NCBI RefSeq assembly: GCF_900343125.1
Contig: NZ_OPYL01000001.1
Location: 124,001-188,000 of the forward strand
Reading direction: 5' to 3'
From: Dysgonomonas sp. Marseille-P4361
Lineage (GTDB): Bacteria > Bacteroidota > Bacteroidia > Bacteroidales > Dysgonomonadaceae
DNA: 64,000 bases
The stretch's first letter is position 1. The number at the start of each line of letters is the position of its first letter. The translations under genes were made by a program, and so were the position numbers. Of this stretch, positions 28,024 to 37,113 are shown one piece after another. Under the pieces are notes generated by a model. The model was not told the origin of the DNA and did no database searches. It saw only the letters and a program-made list of their open reading frames with translations.

Positions 28024-29784
28024 TTAGAGATTTGCTTGCGTCATTAATAACCCGCGCACGATTTCATCTTGTATTATTTCTCTGATTTTCTGCGCACCCT
28101 CACGCACATTATTAGCGTTTATAGTCATGTTATTACCCATTTCGCCGATAGTCAGCGTTATATGTGTCGTTTTAGAGCCACCCGTCGCGATACTGTTAGC
28201 CGCCGCACCCGAAGCGCTACCGCCCCCAGTTCCGCCCGTGCCTCCAGTTCCGCCGCCACCGCCCGTGCTGTCACCATCGCCAGCCATGCCAGGAATACCA
28301 GCCGACGAAATACCGAGCTTTGATTTTAAGCTATTAGCTACATCACTAAAAGAGGTTTCATTTACACGAAGTTTAAAGACCTCCATTTCTGACATTTGCT
28401 TAGCCAGGTCGCCAAGTTTGCCTTGCGTGTCGGCTATCTCTTTAGCCCTGGCGTTGCGTTCAGCCTCCAGTTTTGCGAGTCCAGCGTTTGCGGCGTCCTT
28501 ATTCCATAGCGATTGCACCTTATACCAGCCTTTCTCTATGACTTCAAAGCCAGTTAAGAAAGCGTCTTGTACTTTAAGCCATATAAGGGTTACGGCGGTT
28601 TTAAAGAGCTCAAACCCAAGTTTGCACATTTTCAGCACATTGTCCCAGGTTTCGCCCCAGCCGTCAATTTTGACAATCAGAAAAGCAATTAAAGCAATGA
28701 GCGCCACAACGCCCGCAATAATCAGCCCGACGGGGTTAAGCGACATAATAACGTTTAATATACCTTGCGCCACCGCCCAGGCTTTCGTCGCCACCGTTAC
28801 AAGTCCGATAACAACGTTATAAGCCGCTATGGCTGTCGTTATAAAAATGATTATTGAGCCTAAAATCTTATTTTGATTATACCATCGCTCCAGCTTACCG
28901 ACTACCTTATCAATGAAAGCGCCCGAATCGGATAAGAGCAAAATAAAGTTTTGCATAACTGGCAATATGTAAGGTTGCATCCAGTTATAAAACTGTACCA
29001 GCTTGTCATTGATTAGAGAAAAGCCAAGATTTGCCAAGCCTCCGACCTCTTTACCCATTCGCTCAGACATGCCGTAAAACTGCCCTCCCTCTTTAGTTGC
29101 ATTTTGGAAAGCCTGGGCGACCATATCCGCCGATATTTTACCCTTGCCCATTTCGTCTTTCAGCACGCCGACACTTTTACCCGTGTCTTTCGACATTTGT
29201 AAAAGCGGGTTAAAGCCCGCGTTTATCATTTGGTTAAGGTCTTGCCCCATCAGTTGCCCCGTTGCCGACATTTGCGAAAAGGCGAGCGACAAAGAGTCCA
29301 GTTTGTTTCTGTCGCCCATTGCTATTTCGCCGATAGCCTTAAGGTTTGGCATTATTCGTTCCTGGGCTACACCAAAGCCCGCCATTGTTTGCACTGCCGC
29401 GCTTAAGCCAGCTTTTCCGTAAGTCGTCTTTTTGGCGTAGGCGTCTATATTATCAATCATACGGCGGGCGTTTTCTTCGCCTCCAAACAAGACCTCAAAC
29501 GACGCCCCCCGCATTTCTTCGTCGATACCCAGCTTAAGGGCTCGACCTCCTACGACCCCAGCAATAGTGAGCGGGTTGAATATATACTGAGCAAAAGGGA
29601 TATTTTTAAAGAGGTTAGTAAATGAGTTCCTTAAGTTATTTAAGGGTGTGCGGTCTAATTGCCGTACCTGGTTGCGTAGGTTTTGCACACGGTTTGACGC
29701 ATCGACAAGCCCGCCACCAACACGGCGAAGCGTACCCGATACTCTGTCGCGCAACTCAATAACGTATGTAAATAAATTACTCAT
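28024..29784 (-). CDS. Tail tape measure protein
   Basis: 586 residues. The TMP-type domain SFEVLFGGEENARRMIDNIDAYAKKT, LSAAVQTMAGFGVAQERIMPNL and LNQMINAGFNPLLQMSKDTG is typical. Hydrophobic helices occupy about 310-375, and a glycine-rich stretch near residues 500-530 precedes the C-terminal domain. Length sets the tail length. The ATG overlaps the stop of the frameshift extension of the chaperone gene. Confidence 0.9.
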   Translation of the reverse strand: MSNLFTYVIELRDRVSGTLRRVGGGLVDASNRVQNLRNQVRQLDRTPLNNLRNSFTNLFKNIPFAQYIFNPLTIAGVVGGRALKLGIDEEMRGASFEVLFGGEENARRMIDNIDAYAKKTTYGKAGLSAAVQTMAGFGVAQERIMPNLKAIGEIAMGDRNKLDSLSLAFSQMSATGQLMGQDLNQMINAGFNPLLQMSKDTGKSVGVLKDEMGKGKISADMVAQAFQNATKEGGQFYGMSERMGKEVGGLANLGFSLINDKLVQFYNWMQPYILPVMQNFILLLSDSGAFIDKVVGKLERWYNQNKILGSIIIFITTAIAAYNVVIGLVTVATKAWAVAQGILNVIMSLNPVGLIIAGVVALIALIAFLIVKIDGWGETWDNVLKMCKLGFELFKTAVTLIWLKVQDAFLTGFEVIEKGWYKVQSLWNKDAANAGLAKLEAERNARAKEIADTQGKLGDLAKQMSEMEVFKLRVNETSFSDVANSLKSKLGISSAGIPGMAGDGDSTGGGGGTGGTGGTGGGSASGAAANSIATGGSKTTHITLTIGEMGNNMTINANNVREGAQKIREIIQDEIVRGLLMTQANL

Positions 29785-30252
29785 TTTTACCAGCTTCTTG
29801 TTTTCTTATATATTCCAGTGTTTTAATGTGCATTGCCCATTCGTCATCGGTTAGCGTGTCGGGGTCAATGCACATGTAGTAGCGTAGTTGTCCGTCCAGT
29901 ATGCGGATATCTTCGCGCTTTTCGTCGACCTCCGCTAACCTTAAAGCTTTTCCAGCTCGGCTTCTTTAACCTGGATTAAGTCGCCTACTTTACCCACCGC
30001 CGCCATAAATAGGTCGTCGTCGGTTTTTATCTCAGTATCACCGCCGAGCCAGCAATTTTCCAGTATTGCTTCTGAGCCGCCCATAATATCGCCTTTCGAT
30101 ATTTTTGTCATTGCCAGCGAAAGCGTGCGGCGGTCGGGTTTTCTCAGGTAAGCCGTTTTGTCCTCAATAGTGAGTTTATGCACGGTTTTATACTTTTCTT
30201 TCCAGCCCTCTATTTGTTCGGGCGTCGGGTTTGTTATATTCTCTTTTGCCAT
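29777..30252 (-). CDS. Tail assembly chaperone, long form by -1 ribosomal frameshift
   Basis: The zero-frame ORF stops at 29941, but the -1 frame stays open from the slippery heptamer GGAAAAG (29947-29953) to a stop at 29777-29779. It adds 56 residues and gives a product of about 158. The added part has no ATG near its start. Its stop overlaps the tape measure ATG (ATGAGTAA). Lambda G/GT and Mu gp41 chaperones use the same device at this place; lambda's site is GGGAAAG. Confidence 0.7.
29941..30252 (-). CDS. Tail assembly chaperone, short form (Mu gp41-like)
   Basis: 103 residues, acidic and helical. It lies between the tail tube and tape measure genes, as gpG and gp41 do. The sequence has KLTIEDKTAYLRKPDRRTLSLAM and a helical C-terminus. 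It probably coats the tape measure protein during tail tube polymerisation. The leader carries the phased AT-rich repeats. Confidence 0.75.
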   Translation of the reverse strand: MAKENITNPTPEQIEGWKEKYKTVHKLTIEDKTAYLRKPDRRTLSLAMTKISKGDIMGGSEAILENCWLGGDTEIKTDDDLFMAAVGKVGDLIQVKEAELEKL

Positions 30253-30285
30253 TTTAAAAACTGTTTAAATGCTGTTTAATACTGA
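30253..30285 (-). repeat. Phased AT-rich leader repeat, copy 2
   Basis: On minus: AGTATTAAAC, AGCATTTAAAC, AGTTTTTAAA in direct succession, ending at the chaperone ATG. It is near-identical to the array at 36590-36622. Confidence 0.65.
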
Positions 30286-30714
30286 TTAAGCCGCGATAAT
30301 ATCCAGCGCCACAAATGGGAGCTCTATTTCCATGAACTTATCGCCTTGCGCCATCTTTTCTTCAATATCCGTGAACTCAGCGCCCAGGATTGTAACGACG
30401 CGTATCTTTGCCGAATTTTCGGGCGTATATGCCACGATTATATCGACTTTAATATCCAGTAGGGACAAAGAGCCCGCCGCCGTCTTAAGCGCTATAATTT
30501 CGCTTTGCGTGAAAGTGAGCGAGCCTGAGTAAGTCTTGTTACCTCGCTGAATACTTCGCGGTTTGTTTCCTTTGGCGTGTAGGGGCTCTTTTTCCTGGCT
30601 CTCTTTGTAGTTTACATTGCGAAAGCCTTTTATATCAATACCGCCGACGTTAAGGCTAATATCAGCCCATTCGTACTCGCGTCCGTTGATTAGAAATAAA
30701 TCACTTAATGCCAT
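30286..30714 (-). CDS. Tail tube protein
   Basis: 142 residues. A beta-barrel pattern with INGREYEWADISLNVGGIDIKGFRNVNY and the C-terminal MEIELPFVALDI matches the tail tube family of Mu-like phages in Bacteroidota. It directly follows the sheath gene, as in other contractile tails. Confidence 0.82.
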   Translation of the reverse strand: MALSDLFLINGREYEWADISLNVGGIDIKGFRNVNYKESQEKEPLHAKGNKPRSIQRGNKTYSGSLTFTQSEIIALKTAAGSLSLLDIKVDIIVAYTPENSAKIRVVTILGAEFTDIEEKMAQGDKFMEIELPFVALDIIAA

Positions 30715-30718
30715 ACTT

Positions 30719-31915
30719 TTAACTTTGTTGTGTTACTTCAAAACCGAGTAATACGGTTATATACTTAGAATAGCCGTGCGGACGGATGCGAAGCTCAGCG
30801 CTCACCTTGTTTGTAGCCAGCACGTTTACGGTGCGGTCTATTGTACATTTTACGCCTCGGTCGGTCGTATCTTTCGGATTGGTAGAAAGTTCGCCGTTTG
30901 CCGTCATATTGGTAACGATAGCGTTTTCGACTGCCAGCTCGAACGAACGGGCGGTTGTCTCTATCATTGTGCCGTCAGCATTTACGGGTATTTCATCGAG
31001 TAGTTTTTCTATCAGTACCGCATAAGCAATACGATAGGCTTTATCAATCACGCGGCGGCGTGTCAACTGGTTATAGTCGTCAGTCGCTTGCGTTGCCAGG
31101 GGGTCGTCAGAAATGAAGTAACCCGACCGACCGACTAACGTGCGAAAAGTGATATAACCCTTATCGTGTAAGGTTTCAACGTCTGCAACTTCGACCGCCT
31201 TATCACCCGCATACATAGCCAGCACGTTAAGCGCACCATCAGCCACTCGCCCGATATTTCGTTGTACTGGCGATATCGCCACTCGCCCAGCAATTAAGCC
31301 GATAGCCTGGTTTGCCGAGCCTGGAGCTCCAGCTCCGATAACAACACCCACACGGTTATAATTTTGCTTGCGCATATCTTCGAGCGCTTCGGGGTCGCCG
31401 TTATAATTGAGCCCGTCGATAATCACGAAAATAGGAGCAAATCGCGTCTCAGTCGCCCAGTCGCCCAACGTTTCAGCGTTAAGCTTTGCCGCTTCCAGGT
31501 CGTCGTCCAGTCCTTTAGTGATTGTCGGGTTTTCGCCAGCTTTTGCGGTAATGAATAGCCCGCGCACTTCACCGTTTAGCGACTCAATAACATTGCGGGC
31601 GTAGGGGTTGTCGTAATCCAATACATCCGACATTTTCAGCGTATCGGGATAACCGACGATATAAGTTTTAGTACCCTCTTTTGCTTCAGTGTAAAAGTGC
31701 TTTACAAGCTGGTATATTTCGGGGTTATTTTCCGAATCAATACCCAGGCTCTCCAGGTCGCCAGCTTTACGCAATGGGTAAGTTTTAGCCAGGTCGAATT
31801 TATCGGCAACGGCAACCGCACCCACTACGATAAGACAAAGCAGACCGTCAGCGCTGGCGATAGCTTGCCCCAGCGCCCCGTTGCCGTAATCTATTTTAAC
31901 ATTAGGTAGTCCCAT
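30719..31915 (-). CDS. Tail sheath protein (DUF2586)
   Basis: 398 residues. Family features: MGLPNVKIDYGNGALGQ start, a nucleotide-binding-like DGLLCLIVVGAV, AIGLIAGRVAISPVQRNIGRV and the C-terminal sheath domain with LDEIPVNADGTMIE and AELRIRPHGYSKYI. DUF2586 proteins replace the classic gpL sheath in Bacteroidota Mu-like phages. This makes the virion a myovirus with a contractile tail. Confidence 0.85.
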   Translation of the reverse strand: MGLPNVKIDYGNGALGQAIASADGLLCLIVVGAVAVADKFDLAKTYPLRKAGDLESLGIDSENNPEIYQLVKHFYTEAKEGTKTYIVGYPDTLKMSDVLDYDNPYARNVIESLNGEVRGLFITAKAGENPTITKGLDDDLEAAKLNAETLGDWATETRFAPIFVIIDGLNYNGDPEALEDMRKQNYNRVGVVIGAGAPGSANQAIGLIAGRVAISPVQRNIGRVADGALNVLAMYAGDKAVEVADVETLHDKGYITFRTLVGRSGYFISDDPLATQATDDYNQLTRRRVIDKAYRIAYAVLIEKLLDEIPVNADGTMIETTARSFELAVENAIVTNMTANGELSTNPKDTTDRGVKCTIDRTVNVLATNKVSAELRIRPHGYSKYITVLLGFEVTQQS

Positions 31916-31917
31916 TT

Positions 31918-32553
31918 TTATAAATCGCTTTTTGTTCTTTTAATAACCGCTTTGTTTTCAAGCTTTATCGCGTGTTGCTTCGCGTCGTTCTCAGCCGTAA
32001 AAGGTGTACAATCAGCCGTGAAATAAAGCTCCTTAAAGTTTCGTTTGGCGAATAGCTTGTGAGCTACCTCGTCAATCTTGTTTTTGTCGCTTTCTGTCAG
32101 CCTGGCTCTGTACTCAGCCTGGCTTGTTTCGTACTCGGCTTTTTCGTTTTGGATAAGCTCGTTAATAGCTTCGCGCAACTCGTCGTCATTCAGCCCGTCG
32201 GGGTTTATATCCAGCTCACAATCGGCGATAAGTTGCTCCAGGGCGTCGCGTCTTAACATATCCATAGGCACTTCAAAAAAGATTACACCCTCCACGTTTA
32301 CAAAGCGACCGACTATTTGATTGTCAAGTTCACCCCTTGGCGTTTCAGTTGCTTCGCCTTTTGTTTCAGCACCCAGGCTCTCAGCCATTGCCCCTTGCTG
32401 GTCGTTATTGTTATTGATTTCGTCAGCTTTGGTTGCTGTCTGTACCGCCTCGACTTGTTTTTGTTCGGCTTTCTTTTCGTCGGTTGCCACCACGTCATTA
32501 ACTTGTTTATCCACTGGAGCATCACTTGTTTTTTTATTTGGTTTGTTTGCCAT
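31918..32553 (-). CDS. Head-proximal protein in the Mu gp35 position
   Basis: 211 residues. The first 85 are Lys/Glu/Gln/Asn-rich low complexity; the rest has VNVEGVIFFEVPMDMLRRDALEQLIADC and GLNDDELREAINELI, a helix-extended-loop-helix (SAP/HeH-like) pattern seen in Mu-like gp35 proteins. It sits between the major capsid and sheath genes. Head completion role is inferred. Confidence 0.55.
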   Translation of the reverse strand: MANKPNKKTSDAPVDKQVNDVVATDEKKAEQKQVEAVQTATKADEINNNNDQQGAMAESLGAETKGEATETPRGELDNQIVGRFVNVEGVIFFEVPMDMLRRDALEQLIADCELDINPDGLNDDELREAINELIQNEKAEYETSQAEYRARLTESDKNKIDEVAHKLFAKRNFKELYFTADCTPFTAENDAKQHAIKLENKAVIKRTKSDL

Positions 32554-32624
32554 TTTGATAACTTGTTTTAGAAGCTACTAGCCGACCGTTTTACCTATCG
32601 GCTAGTATCTTATTGTTTTATTTC

Positions 32625-33479
32625 TTACTCTTTGTTGTCGCTATAAATAGCGCCGCATGCGTTCTTAGTCAAAGGCATAGCCACGAAACGAACTTGTGCG
32701 CCTACCAGGTTACCGCGATAAGTAGCAAAGTGTCTTTCGGCTTCCGCTATAACAGACCCGCGAGCTCGCAATGTTCTAGGCTTATAAAAAGCGAATGAGC
32801 TAGGGTTGCCGTCAGCCGCACCGTAAGGTTTCTTTTCGCCCGTTGCTGCGTCGTAAGTAGGGTTTGCCGTATGTGAGTAGATTTTAAAGCCGTCGATTTC
32901 TTTGTCGCTCATCATAGCTTTGTAAAGCTTCATGTTCTCATTTTTCAAGTCTTTTTTATGCTGAGGACAAAGCACGATAACGCGCCCATCTTCGGGGATA
33001 TTTGCGTCGTCAAATGCAAGCGATAGGTTTGTTATATCTTCATAAGTTAAAGCCTTATAGCCTTGCGCATTTGGAGCGCCCGTTGTTTTTAATACGGGTG
33101 TCTCTATTGTATGCTTTTGAGGTGATAAACTGAAAGCGCCCGACTTAGAACACTTAGAGCGTAACGCATTGACGTGTTGCCCCATCACGGACTTAGTCTT
33201 TTTATAATCGACGTTCAAGTCCTCTACATTGGTTATGTGGGTCGGTTTGGTGTCGAATGTGGAAAGTGTCGCGGTTATCTTATTGTCCTCTCTTTGTACG
33301 GGTACAAGCGGATAAACGGTGTTGTTTTCCAATACTTCGGGGTCAGCTCCGATTTCTGCCAGGTTAATAGTGTCATATTTAACCATGTGGTCGTAATCTG
33401 TCAACTCATTTAACCACGAGTCGTCGGGATAAAAGAGGTCAAGAAATACAGCTAAAAATAAATGTACTGCGTATGCCAT
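32625..33479 (-). CDS. Major capsid protein
   Basis: 284 residues. It directly follows the protease/scaffold gene and has the Bacteroidota Mu-like capsid features: VMGQHVNALRSKCSKSGA, LSLAFDDANIPEDGRVIVLCPQHKKDL, EIDGFKIYSHTANPTYD and RGNLVGAQVRFVAMPLTKNACGAIYSD. An HK97-type fold is expected from the family. The 70-base gap to the next gene may add a terminator or promoter, but none is clear. Confidence 0.82.
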   Translation of the reverse strand: MAYAVHLFLAVFLDLFYPDDSWLNELTDYDHMVKYDTINLAEIGADPEVLENNTVYPLVPVQREDNKITATLSTFDTKPTHITNVEDLNVDYKKTKSVMGQHVNALRSKCSKSGAFSLSPQKHTIETPVLKTTGAPNAQGYKALTYEDITNLSLAFDDANIPEDGRVIVLCPQHKKDLKNENMKLYKAMMSDKEIDGFKIYSHTANPTYDAATGEKKPYGAADGNPSSFAFYKPRTLRARGSVIAEAERHFATYRGNLVGAQVRFVAMPLTKNACGAIYSDNKE

Positions 33480-33495
33480 AATTGAAAATGTTTGT

Positions 33496-33957
33496 TTACT
33501 GTTTGTTTTGGAACTCGGTTAATAATCTCTCGTATTCTTTCGGATTGTCAGCTCTCAGCTTTTCAAGTCCGCGCGGGTCGTCTTGCGACCATTTCAAATA
33601 GTCCCAGCCAGCACGATCGCCAGTTGTTAAATTTGTTCTTTTGGTTAGGTCGTTTAACGAAGTGCCAGCCTGGGCGGGCTTTTTGTCAATCAAAGCCTTA
33701 ACCTTGTCAAAGTTTAAGAGCGCCAGTTCGCGTTGGTCTGCGACCTCGTCTTGCGTCAGTTTGCCGTCTTTTACAGCCTGCGACAAATACGTGTCGATTT
33801 CCGCCTCTTTTAGCTTCTTATTTTCTTTTTCTAGCTTGTCGATTTCTGTGTCCTTTTCAGCAACGGCGAGTTCAATTTCCTTTGCTGTCGGATTAACTGA
33901 CAAACCAAGACTCTGACGGGTTGCCGCCGTCAATACGATAGTGTCTTTTTCGTCCAT
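33496..33957 (-). CDS. Nested scaffold protein from an internal start (Mu gpZ-like)
   Basis: An in-frame ATG at 33957 begins a 153-residue product identical to the scaffold part. Its first 13 bases, ATGGACGAAAAAG, equal those of the full gene's start, and both are preceded by A-rich sequence. Phage Mu makes its scaffold gpZ from the same kind of start inside gene I. Confidence 0.6.
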   Translation of the reverse strand: MDEKDTIVLTAATRQSLGLSVNPTAKEIELAVAEKDTEIDKLEKENKKLKEAEIDTYLSQAVKDGKLTQDEVADQRELALLNFDKVKALIDKKPAQAGTSLNDLTKRTNLTTGDRAGWDYLKWSQDDPRGLEKLRADNPKEYERLLTEFQNKQ

Positions 33958-34452
33958 TTGTTTACTGTTTTTGTTGTTATTGGAATTATTAAAACTTAGT
34001 TTGAATTGCTCGAAGCTTATCTCTTCGCGTTTTTCGTTATATAGGCGTACCGCTCCAGGGTCGGAGGGTATGGGCGTCACACTGGCTTCGATAAGCTCCC
34101 AGTCGGTAAGCACATAGTCGTCGCCAATTTGCTCCATTTTGTAAGGAATAAGACCGATAGATGCACCTTTTAAAAAGCCCTCTTTGACCTTGCGGGCTAT
34201 TTCTGCGGCGGCGGGGTCGCCCATATCGAACACGGGCTTCGCTTTCATTTGCACGTTTTCCAGGCGGCGATTTTCCCATCGCCCGATAACTTGTTTTGTA
34301 TCGTGGTCGTATAGCATTACGGGGTTATTGTCGAAACGCTCATAACGCCCGCCAGCCAGGTCGACGCGAAAGCCTTTTGTATTTATTCGGCTACCATCCG
34401 AAAGGGTAAAATCTTTCTCGTCCTGGGTTGCTCCTTTTACTTTTTCGTCCAT
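33496..34452 (-). CDS. Prohead protease with scaffold tail (Mu gpI-like)
   Basis: 318 residues. The N-terminal half is an S78-type prohead protease: DNNPVMLYDHDTKQVIGRWE (catalytic His), KVKEGFLKGASIGLIP (Ser) and WELIEASVTPIPSDPGAV. An Asn-rich linker (155-164) leads to a coiled-coil scaffold (166-318). It is the first gene of the minus-strand late operon, divergent from the terminase operon across 134 bases. Confidence 0.85.
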   Translation of the reverse strand: MDEKVKGATQDEKDFTLSDGSRINTKGFRVDLAGGRYERFDNNPVMLYDHDTKQVIGRWENRRLENVQMKAKPVFDMGDPAAAEIARKVKEGFLKGASIGLIPYKMEQIGDDYVLTDWELIEASVTPIPSDPGAVRLYNEKREEISFEQFKLSFNNSNNNKNSKQMDEKDTIVLTAATRQSLGLSVNPTAKEIELAVAEKDTEIDKLEKENKKLKEAEIDTYLSQAVKDGKLTQDEVADQRELALLNFDKVKALIDKKPAQAGTSLNDLTKRTNLTTGDRAGWDYLKWSQDDPRGLEKLRADNPKEYERLLTEFQNKQ

Positions 34453-34586
34453 TGCTTTTTGTTGAATTATAGAGCAAAGTAACCGACCAAAAAAGAGGCT
34501 ACAAAAAACATCCGTCAGAATGGCATATCTTTTTTATATTCAATTATATAAGCCTCAATTTTGCGTTAAATATTAATGCTTTTTAG
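34453..34586. promoter_or_regulatory. Divergent late promoter region
   Basis: 134 non-coding bases between the divergent protease (minus) and terminase (plus) operons, so both late promoters should lie here. No full TTG/TAnnTTTG pair is seen on either strand, as expected if a phage activator is needed. TTACTTTG on minus is the closest -7 match. Confidence 0.5.
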
Positions 34587-35033
34587 ATGGCTAAAACACC
34601 AAAAACAGACACAAAAAAAAAGAACGCAAAAGCGCTCTTTCTGACGGGGCAATATCAGCAAAAAGAAATTGCCGAGCTGGTCGGCGTTACGGTACAAACG
34701 ATTAGCCGATGGGTTAATACTGAGAAATGGGACTTAGAGCTCGCCAGCTTGACAATAACAAAGGAAAAACAGCTCGCCCGATATTATGCTCAGATAAACG
34801 AGATTAACGAGGCTATATCTATGCGTGACCCAGGGCAACGCTTCGCAAACAGTAAAGAGGCTGATACATTACTTAAGTTGTCGAGCGCCGCCCAAAAGCT
34901 GGAAAGTGAAACGGGCGTGCGTGAAATAGTGGACGTCTCAATCGGCGTGCTCGAATGGGTGCGAGGCTTCGACCCCGAAAAAGCTAAGGAGTTAAGCGAG
35001 CTTTTCGACGGCTACATAAAAACTAAATTGTAA
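34587..35033 (+). CDS. Terminase small subunit-like HTH protein
   Basis: 148 residues. Residues 14-45 (ALFLTGQYQQKEIAELVGVTVQTISRWV) form a helix-turn-helix typical of small terminases in this phage group. The rest is helical, ending in an oligomerisation-like segment. Its stop overlaps the large subunit ATG (TAATG). It probably recognises phage DNA for packaging. Confidence 0.8.
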   Translation: MAKTPKTDTKKKNAKALFLTGQYQQKEIAELVGVTVQTISRWVNTEKWDLELASLTITKEKQLARYYAQINEINEAISMRDPGQRFANSKEADTLLKLSSAAQKLESETGVREIVDVSIGVLEWVRGFDPEKAKELSELFDGYIKTKL

Positions 35034-36589
35034 TGGCAAAGGTAGCAGACAAACAAGCTTTTAACGAATGGGAGGCGTACCGCGAAGCTCTCAAACGTTC
35101 GACGGTTGTAGATATTACCGAAACATACGCACAAAAACAAGCGCGTATTAAGATGCTGGAGGCTGACGACGAGGCGTGGTTTGCTTACTATTTGCCTATG
35201 TATAACCAGTACGAGCCCGCACCGTTCCATAAACGCTCAACAAAGCGAATACAAGGCAAGCCAGGAAACGAGGTAAAAGGCGAAGCGCGCGAGCGTTGTT
35301 TGCGTGGTGAGTGGTTTGAAGTGGACGCCTGGGCGCGTGAGCTTGCCAAGTCAACGCAAGCGATGAAAAACGTGCTAAAATTAACACTTACGGGCAAGAA
35401 AAAGAACGTTATCATGGTGTCGAACTCTGAGGATAACGCTAAACGTCTTTTAGAGCCTTACCGTGCTAACCTGGATAGTAACCAGCGTATAATAAACGAC
35501 TACGGCTTGCAAAAGTCTTTTAAATGGAAAGATACCGAGTTTAAAACGCGCAAAGGCATTTCTTTTCGGGCGGTCGGAGCAGACCAAAGCCCGCGCGGTA
35601 CTCGTAACGATGCGGCACGACCAGACGTTATTCTGATTGACGATATAGACACCGACCAGGATTGCCGAAACCCCGAAATAATAAAGAAGCGGGTCGATTG
35701 GATATTCGGGGCGCTCATACCTACGCGGGCGGTTAATATTCCTTTGCTGGTGCTGGTGTGTGGTAATATTATAGCCGAGTATTGCTGTGTAACCGAGCTT
35801 ATGAAAAAAGCCGACTTTGTGGATATTGTCAACATACGCACAAACGGCAAAAGCTCATGGGAGGCAAAAAACAGCGAAGAAGATATCGACCGCGTGCTCA
35901 GTACAATATCTTACGCGGCGGCTCAAACGGAGTATTTTAACAACCCACAAACCGAGGGGCGCGTCTTTAAAAAATTGAACTGGGGCAAAGTACCACCGCT
36001 CCGAGAACTGGAGCAACTTATCGTTTATGCCGACCCCAGCCCGTCGAGCCGTGAGGTTAAAAATAATTCTTATAAGGTCGTCGCATTAATGGGACGCGAC
36101 AAAGAGGGCGTAACCTACGTTATTAAAGCACTTTGCGAGCAAACGACAAATGCAAAGTTTGTTAACTGGTTTTATGATATTTACGAACTAACAAAGGGCT
36201 ATAATGTGTATTACTACATTGAGAATAACAGCCTACAAGACCCATTTTATCAAGACGTATTTATCCCGTTATTCAAAGAGATAGGACGCTCAAAGGGTTA
36301 CATCGTACCCATACGCCCCGACGCCCGCAAGAAACCCGACAAATTTACACGTATTGAGGGCACATTAGAGCCAGCTAACCGCCTGGGCTTGCTGATATTC
36401 AACGAACGCGAAAAGGATAACCAGCACATGCAAACAGTGGTCGAACAGTTCGGCGTTGTTTCGCCTACCTACAAAGGAGCGATGGACGCCCCCGACTGTA
36501 TAGAGGGAGGCTATAAGATACTAGACGAAAATTTGGCAAAACGCCAGGGCACATACAGAACACAACGGCGAAGCTCGCGACGCTATTAA
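35033..36589 (+). CDS. Terminase large subunit
   Basis: 518 residues. ATPase: Walker-A-like ARELAKSTQ, Walker B VILIDDID. Nuclease: Asp in IVYADPSPSS, then YYIENNSLQDPF and the acidic/basic PIRPDARKKPDKFTRIE. It packages headfuls of DNA, which in Mu-like phages include flanking host DNA. It overlaps the small subunit by one base. Confidence 0.92.
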   Translation: MAKVADKQAFNEWEAYREALKRSTVVDITETYAQKQARIKMLEADDEAWFAYYLPMYNQYEPAPFHKRSTKRIQGKPGNEVKGEARERCLRGEWFEVDAWARELAKSTQAMKNVLKLTLTGKKKNVIMVSNSEDNAKRLLEPYRANLDSNQRIINDYGLQKSFKWKDTEFKTRKGISFRAVGADQSPRGTRNDAARPDVILIDDIDTDQDCRNPEIIKKRVDWIFGALIPTRAVNIPLLVLVCGNIIAEYCCVTELMKKADFVDIVNIRTNGKSSWEAKNSEEDIDRVLSTISYAAAQTEYFNNPQTEGRVFKKLNWGKVPPLRELEQLIVYADPSPSSREVKNNSYKVVALMGRDKEGVTYVIKALCEQTTNAKFVNWFYDIYELTKGYNVYYYIENNSLQDPFYQDVFIPLFKEIGRSKGYIVPIRPDARKKPDKFTRIEGTLEPANRLGLLIFNEREKDNQHMQTVVEQFGVVSPTYKGAMDAPDCIEGGYKILDENLAKRQGTYRTQRRSSRRY

Positions 36590-36622
36590 TCAGTATTAAA
36601 CACTATTTAAACAGTTATAAGC
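36590..36622 (+). repeat. Phased AT-rich leader repeat, copy 3
   Basis: AGTATTAAAC, ACTATTTAAAC and AGTTATAAGC follow one another directly up to the ATG at 36623. The first 20 bases match the array at 30253-30285 almost base for base, though the downstream genes differ. Confidence 0.65.
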
Positions 36623-37102
36623 ATGTTTTTAGAGATTGACGAATTAAGGTCGGTAATGTACAGTTACCAGCTTGAAACAATAATAGAGAACGACAACACT
36701 ATCGCGGTTATGGCGATAGAGTCCGCCGTCTCCGAAATGAAAAGTTACCTAAACCCCAGCAACCAAAAGCAATGGCAAGACGGACGACCGCAATACGACG
36801 TCGATAAGATATTCAGCGCCCAGGGCGGCGACCGTGACGCACTTATCCTGGAGCTATGCAAGGATATAGCGCTCTATCGTGTTTGTCGGTTGTCGAATGT
36901 AGATATAATACACGAACACGTTAAAGAACGTTACGACCGAGCTATCGACTGGCTCGAAAAGGTTGCGGGCGTAGGTAATCACAAAGGCACGCCGACAATA
37001 ACGCCAAACTTACCAACAATAAAAACTGACGAGGGCGAGACTGGATCGTCAGCAAAGAAACTTTTTAGATATGGCAGTCGCCCCAAGTTTAACCACGAAT
37101 AA
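36623..37102 (+). CDS. Mu gp36-like protein (DUF1320)
   Basis: 159 residues. Pattern FLEIDELRSVMYSYQLETII, helical AVMAIESAVSEMKSYLNP, ALILELCKDIALYRVCRLSNVD and CRLS matches the gp36/DUF1320 family of Mu-like phages, thought to join head and tail. In Mu the gene follows the capsid gene; here it lies between terminase and portal. Confidence 0.75.
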   Translation: MFLEIDELRSVMYSYQLETIIENDNTIAVMAIESAVSEMKSYLNPSNQKQWQDGRPQYDVDKIFSAQGGDRDALILELCKDIALYRVCRLSNVDIIHEHVKERYDRAIDWLEKVAGVGNHKGTPTITPNLPTIKTDEGETGSSAKKLFRYGSRPKFNHE

Positions 37103-37113
37103 AATAAAGTCTT

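Noticed and set aside
28069-28822. Long plus-strand ORFs opposite the tape measure gene.
   Set aside because: Pro/Ala/Ser-rich shadows produced by codon bias of the minus-strand gene.
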